DNA from: an uncultured Bacteroidota bacterium
GTDB taxonomy: Bacteria; Bacteroidota; Bacteroidia; B-17B0; Aurantibacillaceae
Length of the DNA: 64,000 bases
Assembly (NCBI GenBank): GCA_903834765.1
Contig: CAILKE010000072.1
Coordinates: 27,015 to 91,014, forward strand
Direction of reading: 5' to 3'
The stretch's first letter is position 1. Each line of letters opens with the position of its first letter. A program made the position numbers and the translations under genes. Of the stretch, positions 18,345 to 26,651 are shown in pieces. The notes under the pieces were generated by a model. The model was given only the letters and a program-made list of their open reading frames with translations, ran no database searches and had not been told where the DNA came from.

Positions 18345-20113
18345 TTACTGTTTTATGAATTTTTTAATGGTAGTTAATTTTGTAGCATCATCTGTTAATT
18401 CTATAAAATATATTCCTGCTGCTAAACTACTTATATCTAATCCTCTTTCTAATTCTGGACGCGGTAACATAAATAATGTTTTACCTACAGCGTTTGTAAT
18501 TCTTATATAATATGCCTGCATTGTAGGGTCAACAAAAGACACAAATAACTTATCGTTAGCAGGATTTGGATATAAAAAAAAGTCTTTACCATTTTTTTGA
18601 TATTGAGTAATTCCTGTCGGAGCACTTTGATCTTTTACTACAAATTGGCCCATCATTCCTTCATCTTCGTGCAAGGAAATATGACAATGAAACATAAATG
18701 GATGTATACTATCGGCATAATCATCAAACTTGGCAATAAATTTAACTACACTTGGTGTTCCACCTCCACCCCCTGGACCAGGTCCAGCTCCAGTTGCACC
18801 GGGCACAACTACCACATCTTTCCAACCAGCTTGAGCAGCAGCAGGAGCAACACCATTAACTGAAATGATATTAAATTCTACATCATGAATGTGAAATGGA
18901 TGAGTAAAAACTCCTGAATTAGTTATTTGCCAAATCTCTGTGTTGTTTAATGGAACATTATAATCTATTTGATTAATGTTAAATAATTTATGATTGATGA
19001 TAAATGCATTTGGTCCTAAAATAGTTGTACTAGTTACACCAGCACTATCACTAATGGTTACAGATCTAGTAATTGCTGCATTAGCAGAACTCAATAAAGT
19101 ATTGGTTCGTAAGGCAGTTGGAATGGTTGTAATAGGATTAGGATTAGTTGTTTGCGCAACCACATTTAAATGCACCATCACAAAATCTTTTTTGCCTAAG
19201 TAATTTGCAAATGGTCCATTTGGAAAATTCTCGCTACCCGCTACAAAATTTGCTAAAGTTGAATTGTAGGCTTTTAAATCAAATGATTGTCCTGACTGAC
19301 CATTAAAACTTACTAATATTTCAATGCGTTCACCTGGATGTAATTCATAACGCGTTACTGATACAGGAGCATTTAATAATCCGCCATCACTAGTTATAAC
19401 TGAAAAACTTCTATTGTCGCTAAATCCAATATTATAAGCTCTTTCAATAGCCCATTTAAAATTCTGAAACGAACAATTTGAGCAGGGACATTGCATTTTG
19501 CTCTTAATGTTCCATTCACCAACATACTGTCTCCATAAGGAACCACACTAAATTGATTTGAAGCTGTGAAGTCTCTATCTGTCAAAACTAATGGAATATC
19601 ATCAACTCCATAAGTTCTGGGAAGTGCTAAAGCTCTTTCAACTGGATCTCTAACAATAATTAAACCTCCAAGACCTTTTGTAATTTGATCCATAGTCATT
19701 TCATGAAGGTGTGGATGATACCAATATGTTGCAGCATCGTTGCTTACTTTCCAATATGGTTTCCATATAGTACCAGGAGGAATTACTTGATGAGGACCAC
19801 CATCCATTACTGCTGGCAAATGCATTCCATGCCAGTGTATAGTTGTCGAGTCATTTAAATAATTATGAACATTAAAATGTACTGAATCTCCTTTTTGAAT
19901 AAAAATGGTTGGTCCCCAAAAATTACCATTAATACCCCCAGTAATAGTCTGATTGCCTGTATTTACAATTTGTCTAAAGGTATCTTTAACTGCTAAATTA
20001 AAATTGTTTCCAGATAAAGTATCTGGTATCCAAAGCGTATTATAAGATTGAGCATTAGTTTTACTACTTATAAAAAATATACTAATGATAGTGATAAATA
20101 ATTTAGTTTTCAT
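18345..20113 (-). pseudogene. Multicopper oxidase, frameshifted, with T9SS sorting domain
   Basis: Two overlapping frames form one enzyme. The N-terminal piece (20113 down to about 19455) has a signal peptide, HWHGMH (residues 93-98) and WYHPHLHEMT (131-140). The C-terminal piece (about 19450 down to 18345) has HPFHIHDVEF, HCHISLHEDEGM (type 1/3 copper ligands with axial Met) and a YPNPANDKL sorting domain. All four copper motifs are present. The join falls at codons reading RILN in the first frame and AIERAYNIGF in the second; one extra G in the GGG run (CCC at 19451-19453) would restore ...RILNGAIERAY. Deletion, sequencing error or -1 slippage are possible. Confidence 0.85.
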
Positions 20114-20278
20114 GATGCTATAATTAAATATTAAATAAATGATAATTCGAAAGTAATGATTAATTTAAAACATTAAATAATATATGAGATTAATATCTAT
20201 TATTTTGAGGTAAAGTAAAATATTATAAAAATTGAAATTCTTATTAAATGATTAACTTTACTTAATATATAAAGTACT

Positions 20279-21277
20279 ATGAAAAAAATAAATGTTGCCA
20301 TTAATGGCTTCGGACGCATTGGACGCGTTTTTTTTAGAATTGCATTTGAAAATCCTAATATTAATATTATTGCTATTAATGACATTACCGATTCTGAAAC
20401 TTTAGCGCATTTATTAAAATACGATTCTGTTCACCGAAAATTTAATGGGGAGGTGAAACATGATGCGAACCATTTATATGTAAATGGAAAAGAAATTAAA
20501 ATATTTGCTTCTAAAGATCCTGAAAATTTGCCTTGGAAATCATTAGATATAGATATTGTAATTGAATCAACGGGGTTATTTTTAGATAAAGTCTCTGCTC
20601 AAAAGCACTTAAATGCTGGTGCTAAAAAAATTATATTATCAGCTCCCGCTAAAGACGATGATATTAAAACTATTGTTTTAGGAGTTAATGATTATTTATT
20701 AACGAAAGAAGATGTTATTGTTTCTAATGCATCTTGCACCACTAATTGCGCGGCACCGATGCTTAAGGTTTTAAAACAATGGGGCATTGAAGAGGCTTAT
20801 ATTACAACAGTTCATTCTTACACTGGCGATCAACGCCTACATGATGCACCACATAAAGATTTGAGAAGAGCTCGTGCTGCAGCAATGAGTATTATTCCTA
20901 CTAGCACTGGTGCAGCTAAAGCCTTAGGTAAAATTTTTCCTGATTTAGAGGATAAATTAGGTGGTTGTGGTATGCGTGTTCCTGTGCCAGATGGTTCATT
21001 AACAGATATTACCTGCGTGCTAACTCAATATCCAAGTGTTGAGCAAATTAATGAAGCATTTTTAAAGGCAGCGAACTCTGATTTAAAAAATATTTTAGAA
21101 TATACAGAAGATCCTTTAGTTTCAATTGATGTTATTGGAAATACGCACTCTGTTGTATTTGATTCTGACTTTACAAGTGTTGTTGGTAATCTAGTTAAAA
21201 TAATTGGATGGTATGATAATGAATTTGGTTACAGCAGTCGCTTAGTAGATCTTGTTTTAAAAATGGGAAATTTATAA
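20279..21277 (+). CDS. gap: Glyceraldehyde-3-phosphate dehydrogenase
   Basis: 332 aa, normal length. It makes 1,3-bisphosphoglycerate in glycolysis and runs in reverse in gluconeogenesis. NAD-binding INGFGRIGRVFFR is at residues 6-18, the catalytic Cys motif SNASCTTNC at about residues 147-155, and HSYTGDQ, RRARAAAMSIIPTSTGAAKA and WYDNEFGYSSR are all intact. The Asp after strand 2 (INDIT) points to NAD preference. It is the only gene of its transcription unit and ends at the terminator at 21296. Confidence 0.97.
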   Translation: MKKINVAINGFGRIGRVFFRIAFENPNINIIAINDITDSETLAHLLKYDSVHRKFNGEVKHDANHLYVNGKEIKIFASKDPENLPWKSLDIDIVIESTGLFLDKVSAQKHLNAGAKKIILSAPAKDDDIKTIVLGVNDYLLTKEDVIVSNASCTTNCAAPMLKVLKQWGIEEAYITTVHSYTGDQRLHDAPHKDLRRARAAAMSIIPTSTGAAKALGKIFPDLEDKLGGCGMRVPVPDGSLTDITCVLTQYPSVEQINEAFLKAANSDLKNILEYTEDPLVSIDVIGNTHSVVFDSDFTSVVGNLVKIIGWYDNEFGYSSRLVDLVLKMGNL

Positions 21278-21295
21278 AACAGATTAAATCAAAAA

Positions 21296-21321
21296 AAAGC
21301 CATATCATTAGACATGGCTTT
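21296..21321. terminator. Bidirectional terminator between gap and lipoprotein genes
   Basis: An 8-bp stem (AAAGCCAT / ATGGCTTT) with a 10-base loop, flanked by an A-run on one side and T-rich DNA on the other, lies between the convergent gap (ends 21277) and the small lipoprotein gene (ends 21344). Confidence 0.75.
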
Positions 21322-21343
21322 CTTTTAAAATATAAAACTTAAA

Positions 21344-21598
21344 CTAGCTTAATGTACAAGCTTTTGTTGATACATAAGTTCCGCTAGAAGTAGTTTGAGT
21401 TGATACATCTGTTTTTGGACAAACAACATTAGCATCTCCGCTTGAAACTGCATCCATTGACGTTACATCAGTTCCAGTATTACCATAAGCATTACCGTTA
21501 TATGTTTGAGTAGTTGTACAAGTACAAGTTTTAGCTTTGCTACAAGAAGCAAAAGACACTGCGATAAACGCAACTGCAATTAATGTGATTTTTTTCAT
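21344..21598 (-). CDS. Small Cys-rich lipoprotein, copy 2
   Basis: 84 aa. Lipoprotein signal with lipobox SFASC (Cys19); the mature part is only about 65 residues and contains SKAKTCTCTTTQTYNG, a run of Thr/Ser and further Cys (VVCPKTD, KACTLS). The first 28 residues are almost identical to those of the next gene upstream, and both end in a CTLS tail, so the two arose by tandem duplication. Four mature Cys beyond the lipid Cys could form disulfides. Function unknown. Confidence 0.7.
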   Translation of the reverse strand: MKKITLIAVAFIAVSFASCSKAKTCTCTTTQTYNGNAYGNTGTDVTSMDAVSSGDANVVCPKTDVSTQTTSSGTYVSTKACTLS

Positions 21599-21644
21599 TT
21601 TTTATGTTTTTTTAAATGTTTTTAAAAAGTTTTTTATGAACTGA

Positions 21645-21869
21645 CTAACTTAACGTACAAGATTCTGTTGATGTACTATTACCGTTAGTAGTTGTTCTTG
21701 TTTTAGGACAAGCTATATTTGCACTACTGCTTCCAATATTGTCATAAGTAGTTACGTCTGTAATAGTTGAATTACCAGACGTATAAGTGCAAGTACAAGT
21801 TTTAGCTTTGCTACAAGAAGCAAAAGATACTGCGATAAAAGCAGCTGCAATTAATGTGATTTTTTTCAT
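21645..21869 (-). CDS. Small Cys-rich lipoprotein, copy 1
   Basis: 74 aa paralogue of the gene at 21344, separated from it by 46 bp. It shares the signal MKKITLIAAAFIAVSFASC, the segment SKAKTCTCT, a CPKT motif and the C-terminal CTLS. The middle (SGNSTITDVTTYDNIGSSSANI) is shorter and has diverged. Conserved Cys positions (TCTC, CPK, CTLS) suggest a small disulfide-stabilised, lipid-anchored domain. I know no function for the family. Confidence 0.7.
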   Translation of the reverse strand: MKKITLIAAAFIAVSFASCSKAKTCTCTYTSGNSTITDVTTYDNIGSSSANIACPKTRTTTNGNSTSTESCTLS

Positions 21870-22041
21870 GTTTGATTTTTTTTAAAATTTATAATAATTA
21901 AAAGTAACATTTTTTAGTATTCAAAACAAAATTTTTTAATTAATAAGCATGTGATTTTAAACATTGGTTGGTTTAAAACAACTTATATACCTCTAAATAT
22001 GTTTTGGTTTGAAATTGAAACTCTGATTTGCATTAATTTTT

Positions 22042-23316
22042 CTAATTTGCTGGTAAAACTTTGGCTTTACATTCACCAAATCCTACACGTATGTTTTCAT
22101 TCTGGCAGTATCCGCGTAAAATAACAGTATCATGATCATTAATAAACTTTCGTTCACTTCCATCATTCAGTTTTAATGGTTTCGTTCCTTTCCAGCTAAG
22201 TTCCATCATACTGCCATATTCATGTGGTTCTGGACCGCTAATTGTACCACTTCCCATCATGTCACCAATATTAACATTACAACCATTAATGGTATGATGC
22301 GCCAATTGTTGCTCCATTGTCCAATACATATATTTGTAATTAGAATTACAAATAACGGTTTCGGAACTATTTTCAGGCATAATAGCTACTTCTAGTTTTA
22401 TATCAATATTCTTATTTCCTCTGTATTCTAAATAAGGGAACACTTTAGGTTCTTGAGTATATCCTTTTGTTCTGAATGGTTCTAAAGCATCCAACGTTAC
22501 AACCCAAGCAGAAATTGTACTTGCAAAGTTCTTTGATAAAAATGGCCCTAATGGAATATATTCCCATGTTTGAATATCTCTTGCACTCCAATCATTAAAT
22601 AAAACCATTCCAAAAATATAATCATCAGCTTTTTCAGTACTAATACTTTCTCCTAAAGTTGTTGATTTCCCTACAATATAAGCTGTTTCCAATTCAAAGT
22701 CTAATAATTTACTAGGTCCAAATGTTGGGAATTCAGAATCGGCAGGTTTTTGTTGACCTTTTGGGCGATGAAATGTATGTCCGCTCACACAAATGCTTGA
22801 TCCACGACCATGATAACCAACTGGAATGTATTTCCAATTTGGCATTAACGCATTTTTTGGATCTCTAATCATCGTGCCAATATTTGTTGCATGATCAATA
22901 CTGCTATAAAAATCTGTATAATCGCCTACTTTAACAGGTAATAAGTTTTCTACATCTTTTAACTGCAAGAATGAAGCAGTGTATTTTTGATTAATATCCT
23001 TATTACTTTCTTTAAATAGTTCTATAATTTCTAATCGAACTGCTGAAGTAACTGTTTTACCTAATGCAATAAAATCGTTTAAATACAGATTAGTTAAAGT
23101 TGATTTATCAAATCCTTTAATACTTGAAAAAGCACCTAAATCAGCCAAAACAGACAAATCAACTATAGTATCTCCAATTCGAGTTGAGACAGATATATGT
23201 TGTGTTTTAAGGTGTTTAATAATCCCAAAAGGAATGTTTTGAATCGAAAAATCAGAATCTGCTGAAATAGATATCCAGCTTTTTGCTAAAGAGTTCATGT
23301 GTAAAATATTTTGCAC
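22042..23316 (-). CDS. fahA: Fumarylacetoacetase
   Basis: 424 aa, full length for the last enzyme of tyrosine/homogentisate degradation, which cleaves fumarylacetoacetate to fumarate and acetoacetate. The N-terminal SH3-like domain carries IGDTIVDLSVLA. The catalytic domain shows DFYSSIDHATNIGTMIRDP (catalytic His, substrate contacts), PVGYHGRGSSICVSG, the metal-binding LDFELETAYIVG, LFNDWSARDIQTWEYIPLGPFLSKNFAS and GSGTISGPEPHEYGSMMELSW. No other tyrosine-pathway gene is adjacent. It lies 55 bp beyond the moxR-like gene start on the same strand and may be transcribed with it. Confidence 0.96.
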   Translation of the reverse strand: MQNILHMNSLAKSWISISADSDFSIQNIPFGIIKHLKTQHISVSTRIGDTIVDLSVLADLGAFSSIKGFDKSTLTNLYLNDFIALGKTVTSAVRLEIIELFKESNKDINQKYTASFLQLKDVENLLPVKVGDYTDFYSSIDHATNIGTMIRDPKNALMPNWKYIPVGYHGRGSSICVSGHTFHRPKGQQKPADSEFPTFGPSKLLDFELETAYIVGKSTTLGESISTEKADDYIFGMVLFNDWSARDIQTWEYIPLGPFLSKNFASTISAWVVTLDALEPFRTKGYTQEPKVFPYLEYRGNKNIDIKLEVAIMPENSSETVICNSNYKYMYWTMEQQLAHHTINGCNVNIGDMMGSGTISGPEPHEYGSMMELSWKGTKPLKLNDGSERKFINDHDTVILRGYCQNENIRVGFGECKAKVLPAN

Positions 23317-23371
23317 GAATATACTCTCATTAAAGTTAAAATAAAAAAAGAAATGATGACTTAATTTGCTA

Positions 23372-24334
23372 TTATTTCAATTGTTCAATAATGGCTTCAA
23401 TACTCATACCGTCAGCCTCAGCTTTATAATTACGAATAATCCGATGTCTTAAAATAGAATTAGCAACCGCTTTCACATCTTCAATATCTGGACTATATTT
23501 TCCATTAATTACAGCATGACATTTCGCTCCTAGCACCAAAAACTGTGATGCTCTTGGTCCTGCGCCCCATGCCAAATATTTTTTAGTCACATCAGCGCTA
23601 AACTCAGAATTTAAACGTGTTTTATTTACCAATTTTACAGCATATTCTAATACGTTATCGGCTACAGGTATTTTACGTATTAAGTTTTGGAAAAAAATAA
23701 TTTCTTCACCAGAAATAATTTTATTTAATTCTACTTTTTTATCGGTAGTTGTGTTTTTAACTACTTCTAATTCTTCGGCAAAGCTCGGATAATCTAACCA
23801 AACATTAAACATAAAACGATCGAGTTGAGCTTCCGGTAAGGGATATGTTCCTTCTTGCTCAATAGGATTTTGTGTTGCTAATACAAAAAAGGGATTTCCC
23901 AATTCGTATTTTTTGCCAGCAGCTGTTACGCAACGTTCCTGCATGGCCTCTAATAAAGCGGCTTGCGTTTTAGGTGGCGTACGGTTAATTTCATCTGCTA
24001 ATACTATATTAGCAAATAAAGGTCCTTTAATGAATTTAAAATTACGGTGTTCATCTAATATCTCTGAACCTACTATATCGCTTGGCATTAAATCCGGTGT
24101 AAATTGTATTCTACTAAACGATAAACCTAATACATCTGATATAGTATTAACCAATAAAGTTTTTGCTAATCCAGGAACTCCTACCAATAAGCAATGCCCT
24201 CTACAAAAAATAGAGATCAATACATTTTTAATGGTGTCATTTTGACCAACTATCACTTTTGCTATTTCAGTATTCAGTTCTTTATATTTTACTACAAAGG
24301 CATCTATTGCTTCAACATCGTTTTTATATTCCAT
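23372..24334 (-). CDS. MoxR-family AAA ATPase
   Basis: 320 aa, normal for MoxR. The P-loop GVPGLAKTLL is near residues 57-66, Walker B LADEINRTPPKTQAALLEAMQE near 109-130, sensor 1 LATQNPIEQEGTYPLPEAQLDRFMF follows, and the C-terminal lid is present. MoxR ATPases act as chaperones for metal insertion or complex assembly, usually with a VWA protein. No VWA gene is adjacent here; the neighbours are periplasmic folding factors upstream and fumarylacetoacetase downstream. Confidence 0.93.
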   Translation of the reverse strand: MEYKNDVEAIDAFVVKYKELNTEIAKVIVGQNDTIKNVLISIFCRGHCLLVGVPGLAKTLLVNTISDVLGLSFSRIQFTPDLMPSDIVGSEILDEHRNFKFIKGPLFANIVLADEINRTPPKTQAALLEAMQERCVTAAGKKYELGNPFFVLATQNPIEQEGTYPLPEAQLDRFMFNVWLDYPSFAEELEVVKNTTTDKKVELNKIISGEEIIFFQNLIRKIPVADNVLEYAVKLVNKTRLNSEFSADVTKKYLAWGAGPRASQFLVLGAKCHAVINGKYSPDIEDVKAVANSILRHRIIRNYKAEADGMSIEAIIEQLK

Positions 24335-24366
24335 GGTCTTAATTTAAAAAATAAAATTCTTAATAA

Positions 24367-25710
24367 TTACGGATTGATTGTCCAATTATATTCTAGTTTG
24401 CATGTATTGAATTCATTATCAATTTTTATATACGTGTTTTTTGATTTTTTAGCAATCCAATCTGTAATAGCAGTTTTTTGATGAGCGAAAGTTGCCATGT
24501 TTAATAATTTTATATAGTCATCCTTCATGTTTGCCTTATGTGGTTCGGTTCGTGACTTCAAATATAAAATTCTCCATGCTTGTTTTGCATCAGCCCCTGT
24601 ATATTGAATAACAGGACTCACATCTCCTACTTTCATTTCATTTTCAAACATAAAAACTAGTTTTGGATCCATTTGACCAACATCTTCTAATTCCCATTTA
24701 ATACTGTTAGTTGCAGGGTTTAATAATAAACCGCCATTTTGTTTCGTATCATTATCATCGCTATATTTTAAAGCAGCATCTTTAAATGAAATTTCACCAT
24801 TTAAAATTTTAGTTCTAATCGTATCTATTTGTTGTCTGGCTTTAAATACATCTGCTGATGATACCTTAGGAGACATTAAAATGTGGCGAACATCAACTGA
24901 TTCTCCTTTACGAGCAACTAATTGTATAAAGTGAAAACCATACGTTGTACTAAATATTTCAGATACTTCGCCTGCTTTTAATCTGAATGCTACGGCTTCA
25001 AATTCTGGAACAAATTGGCCACGCATAACTGATTCGTAGCGTCCGCCATTTTTTGCTGAACCTGGATCTTCGCTATACAAAGCTGCTAATACGCTCATGC
25101 TTTCACCTTTTAATACACGCTGTCTGTATACTTCCAATTGTTCCCTTACCTGCGTTTTTTCTTCGTCAGTTACAGGAGGATTTTTAACAAGATGCCCAAT
25201 TTCTAATTCCGAATTCACTAAAGGTAAACTATCAATTGGCACTGAATTAAAAAAGGTACGTACTTCGTTGGGTGTTAATTTTGTATCTCCTGTAATTTTT
25301 TGTTGCATTTTTTGAGCCATTAATTGATTTTTGACATCATCTCTTAACTCATCTTTAAATACTGAAATTCTTTTTCCGTAAAACTCTTCAAATTTTTCTT
25401 CACTACCAAGCATTCCTACATAGTATTGAATACGACGATTTAACTCTCCATCAACTTCACCATCAGAAACTGTAATACTGTCTCTATCCGCTTGCGCCAA
25501 TAATAATTTTTGAAATAATAAATCTTCAAATACTTTACATTTTGAATAATTTGATTTTTCCTTTTCTTTTTGCTGCAATAAAGTAGTTTCAACCTCAGAT
25601 AATAATAAAGGGTTTTTACCAATAATAGCAATTACTTTATCTAAAATTTGTGGTTGAGCAAAGCTTATCGATGATAATAATAAGAAGGATATTAAGAGTT
25701 TAAAGTTCAT
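24367..25710 (-). CDS. SurA-like periplasmic peptidyl-prolyl isomerase
   Basis: 447 aa with signal peptide (residues 1-18). An N-terminal chaperone domain (DKVIAIIGKNPLLLSEVE is the SurA start) is followed by two parvulin domains: the first around residues 165-270 (SEDPGSAKNGGRYESVMRGQFVPEFEAVAF...TTYGFHFIQLV), the second around 270-380 (VDVRHILMSPKVS, NGGLLLNPA). It probably escorts outer-membrane proteins across the periplasm. It is the last gene of a three-gene PPIase run with gaps of 9 and 35 bp. Confidence 0.9.
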   Translation of the reverse strand: MNFKLLISFLLLSSISFAQPQILDKVIAIIGKNPLLLSEVETTLLQQKEKEKSNYSKCKVFEDLLFQKLLLAQADRDSITVSDGEVDGELNRRIQYYVGMLGSEEKFEEFYGKRISVFKDELRDDVKNQLMAQKMQQKITGDTKLTPNEVRTFFNSVPIDSLPLVNSELEIGHLVKNPPVTDEEKTQVREQLEVYRQRVLKGESMSVLAALYSEDPGSAKNGGRYESVMRGQFVPEFEAVAFRLKAGEVSEIFSTTYGFHFIQLVARKGESVDVRHILMSPKVSSADVFKARQQIDTIRTKILNGEISFKDAALKYSDDNDTKQNGGLLLNPATNSIKWELEDVGQMDPKLVFMFENEMKVGDVSPVIQYTGADAKQAWRILYLKSRTEPHKANMKDDYIKLLNMATFAHQKTAITDWIAKKSKNTYIKIDNEFNTCKLEYNWTINP

Positions 25711-25719
25711 TTTACTAAA

Positions 25720-26616
25720 TTAATTATAAATTTCTAATTCTTTGTTTGTTTTAGCTTTATCAAAAAAATCTTTTTTAATAGTTGAAATTAATTGTTGTTT
25801 TCGCTGATTAATCAACATATTTTTTATGTTATTCTTCTCAAAGTTTATTGGAGAAAGTGTGTTTTTAGATTTTATATCTATAATTTTGAGAAAGTAATAG
25901 CTGGTTTCATCGGTAAATTCGAATATTTTACCATTTTGTAGACTGTAATCAGGAACTTCTTTCAATTGATTGATTTCTTTTTTTAAATCATCAAACATTA
26001 ACCAAGTATTGTCATTCATGTAATAATTATTAGCAAATTGCACACACATTATTTTTAATTGTTCAGCATCTTTAGCATTAGTTGAATAACAGAGTTTTTT
26101 TAATTTTTCGATGTTGGGAATATTATTGGGTGTTTTTACATATAACACTTTAACAATATTATTTTTCAATAAAAAACTTTGAGAATTAGCATAATAGTAA
26201 GCTTCAATTTGGTCATTAGTCACGAGCGTATCTAATTTATCGTTTATGAGCTTTGATTGAAATTTAAAGGTAATTAATTCTTTCTTGTATGCTTCTAATT
26301 CCTTATCAATATTGAGTTCATCGTCGGTTAAATAATTTAATGCTTGCTGATAAAATACTTCGTTATCAGCCCATTTAGTAATATATGCTTTTGTATAAGC
26401 TGAACTATCTTTTTGAGGTAAATTTCTCAATATATTTTCTATATCAGATGAGTATAATAATTCATTATTAACTTTTGCAATAACTTTTCCTTCATTTGAT
26501 GTTGTATTGTTTTGTTTATTGCAAGCAAAAATTAGCGCCATACATAGCACCACTCCTACTCTATATTTTATATTATTGATTGTTTGCACTGGTAAAAAAA
26601 GAAAAGGCTGTAGCAT
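25720..26616 (-). CDS. Lipoprotein with SurA/PpiC-like N-terminal domain
   Basis: Up to 298 aa. The frame opens at an ATG at 26616, but that lies inside the terminator hairpin of the upstream gene; a GTG at 26589 gives a cleaner lipoprotein signal (MQTINNIKYRVGVVLCMALIFAC) with lipobox IFAC. The mature part resembles the N- and C-terminal chaperone segments of SurA/PrsA proteins (VIAKVNNELLYSSDIENILRNLP, then FKSQ-type helices), but the parvulin motif is not well conserved, so it may be a chaperone without isomerase activity. It sits between two parvulin genes on the same strand. Confidence 0.75.
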   Translation of the reverse strand: MLQPFLFLPVQTINNIKYRVGVVLCMALIFACNKQNNTTSNEGKVIAKVNNELLYSSDIENILRNLPQKDSSAYTKAYITKWADNEVFYQQALNYLTDDELNIDKELEAYKKELITFKFQSKLINDKLDTLVTNDQIEAYYYANSQSFLLKNNIVKVLYVKTPNNIPNIEKLKKLCYSTNAKDAEQLKIMCVQFANNYYMNDNTWLMFDDLKKEINQLKEVPDYSLQNGKIFEFTDETSYYFLKIIDIKSKNTLSPINFEKNNIKNMLINQRKQQLISTIKKDFFDKAKTNKELEIYN

Positions 26617-26634
26617 TTATTGTTACAGCCTTTT
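26602..26634 (-). terminator. Hairpin after the PpiD-like gene
   Basis: An 11-bp inverted repeat (AAAAGGCTGTA / TACAGCCTTTT) with an 11-base loop lies 18 bp beyond the stop of the 701-aa PPIase gene, followed on the minus strand by TTTT and more T-rich DNA. It covers the apparent ATG at 26616 of the next gene, which argues for a downstream start there or for read-through control. Confidence 0.7.
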
Positions 26635-26651
26635 CTAAACTATTTTTTAAT

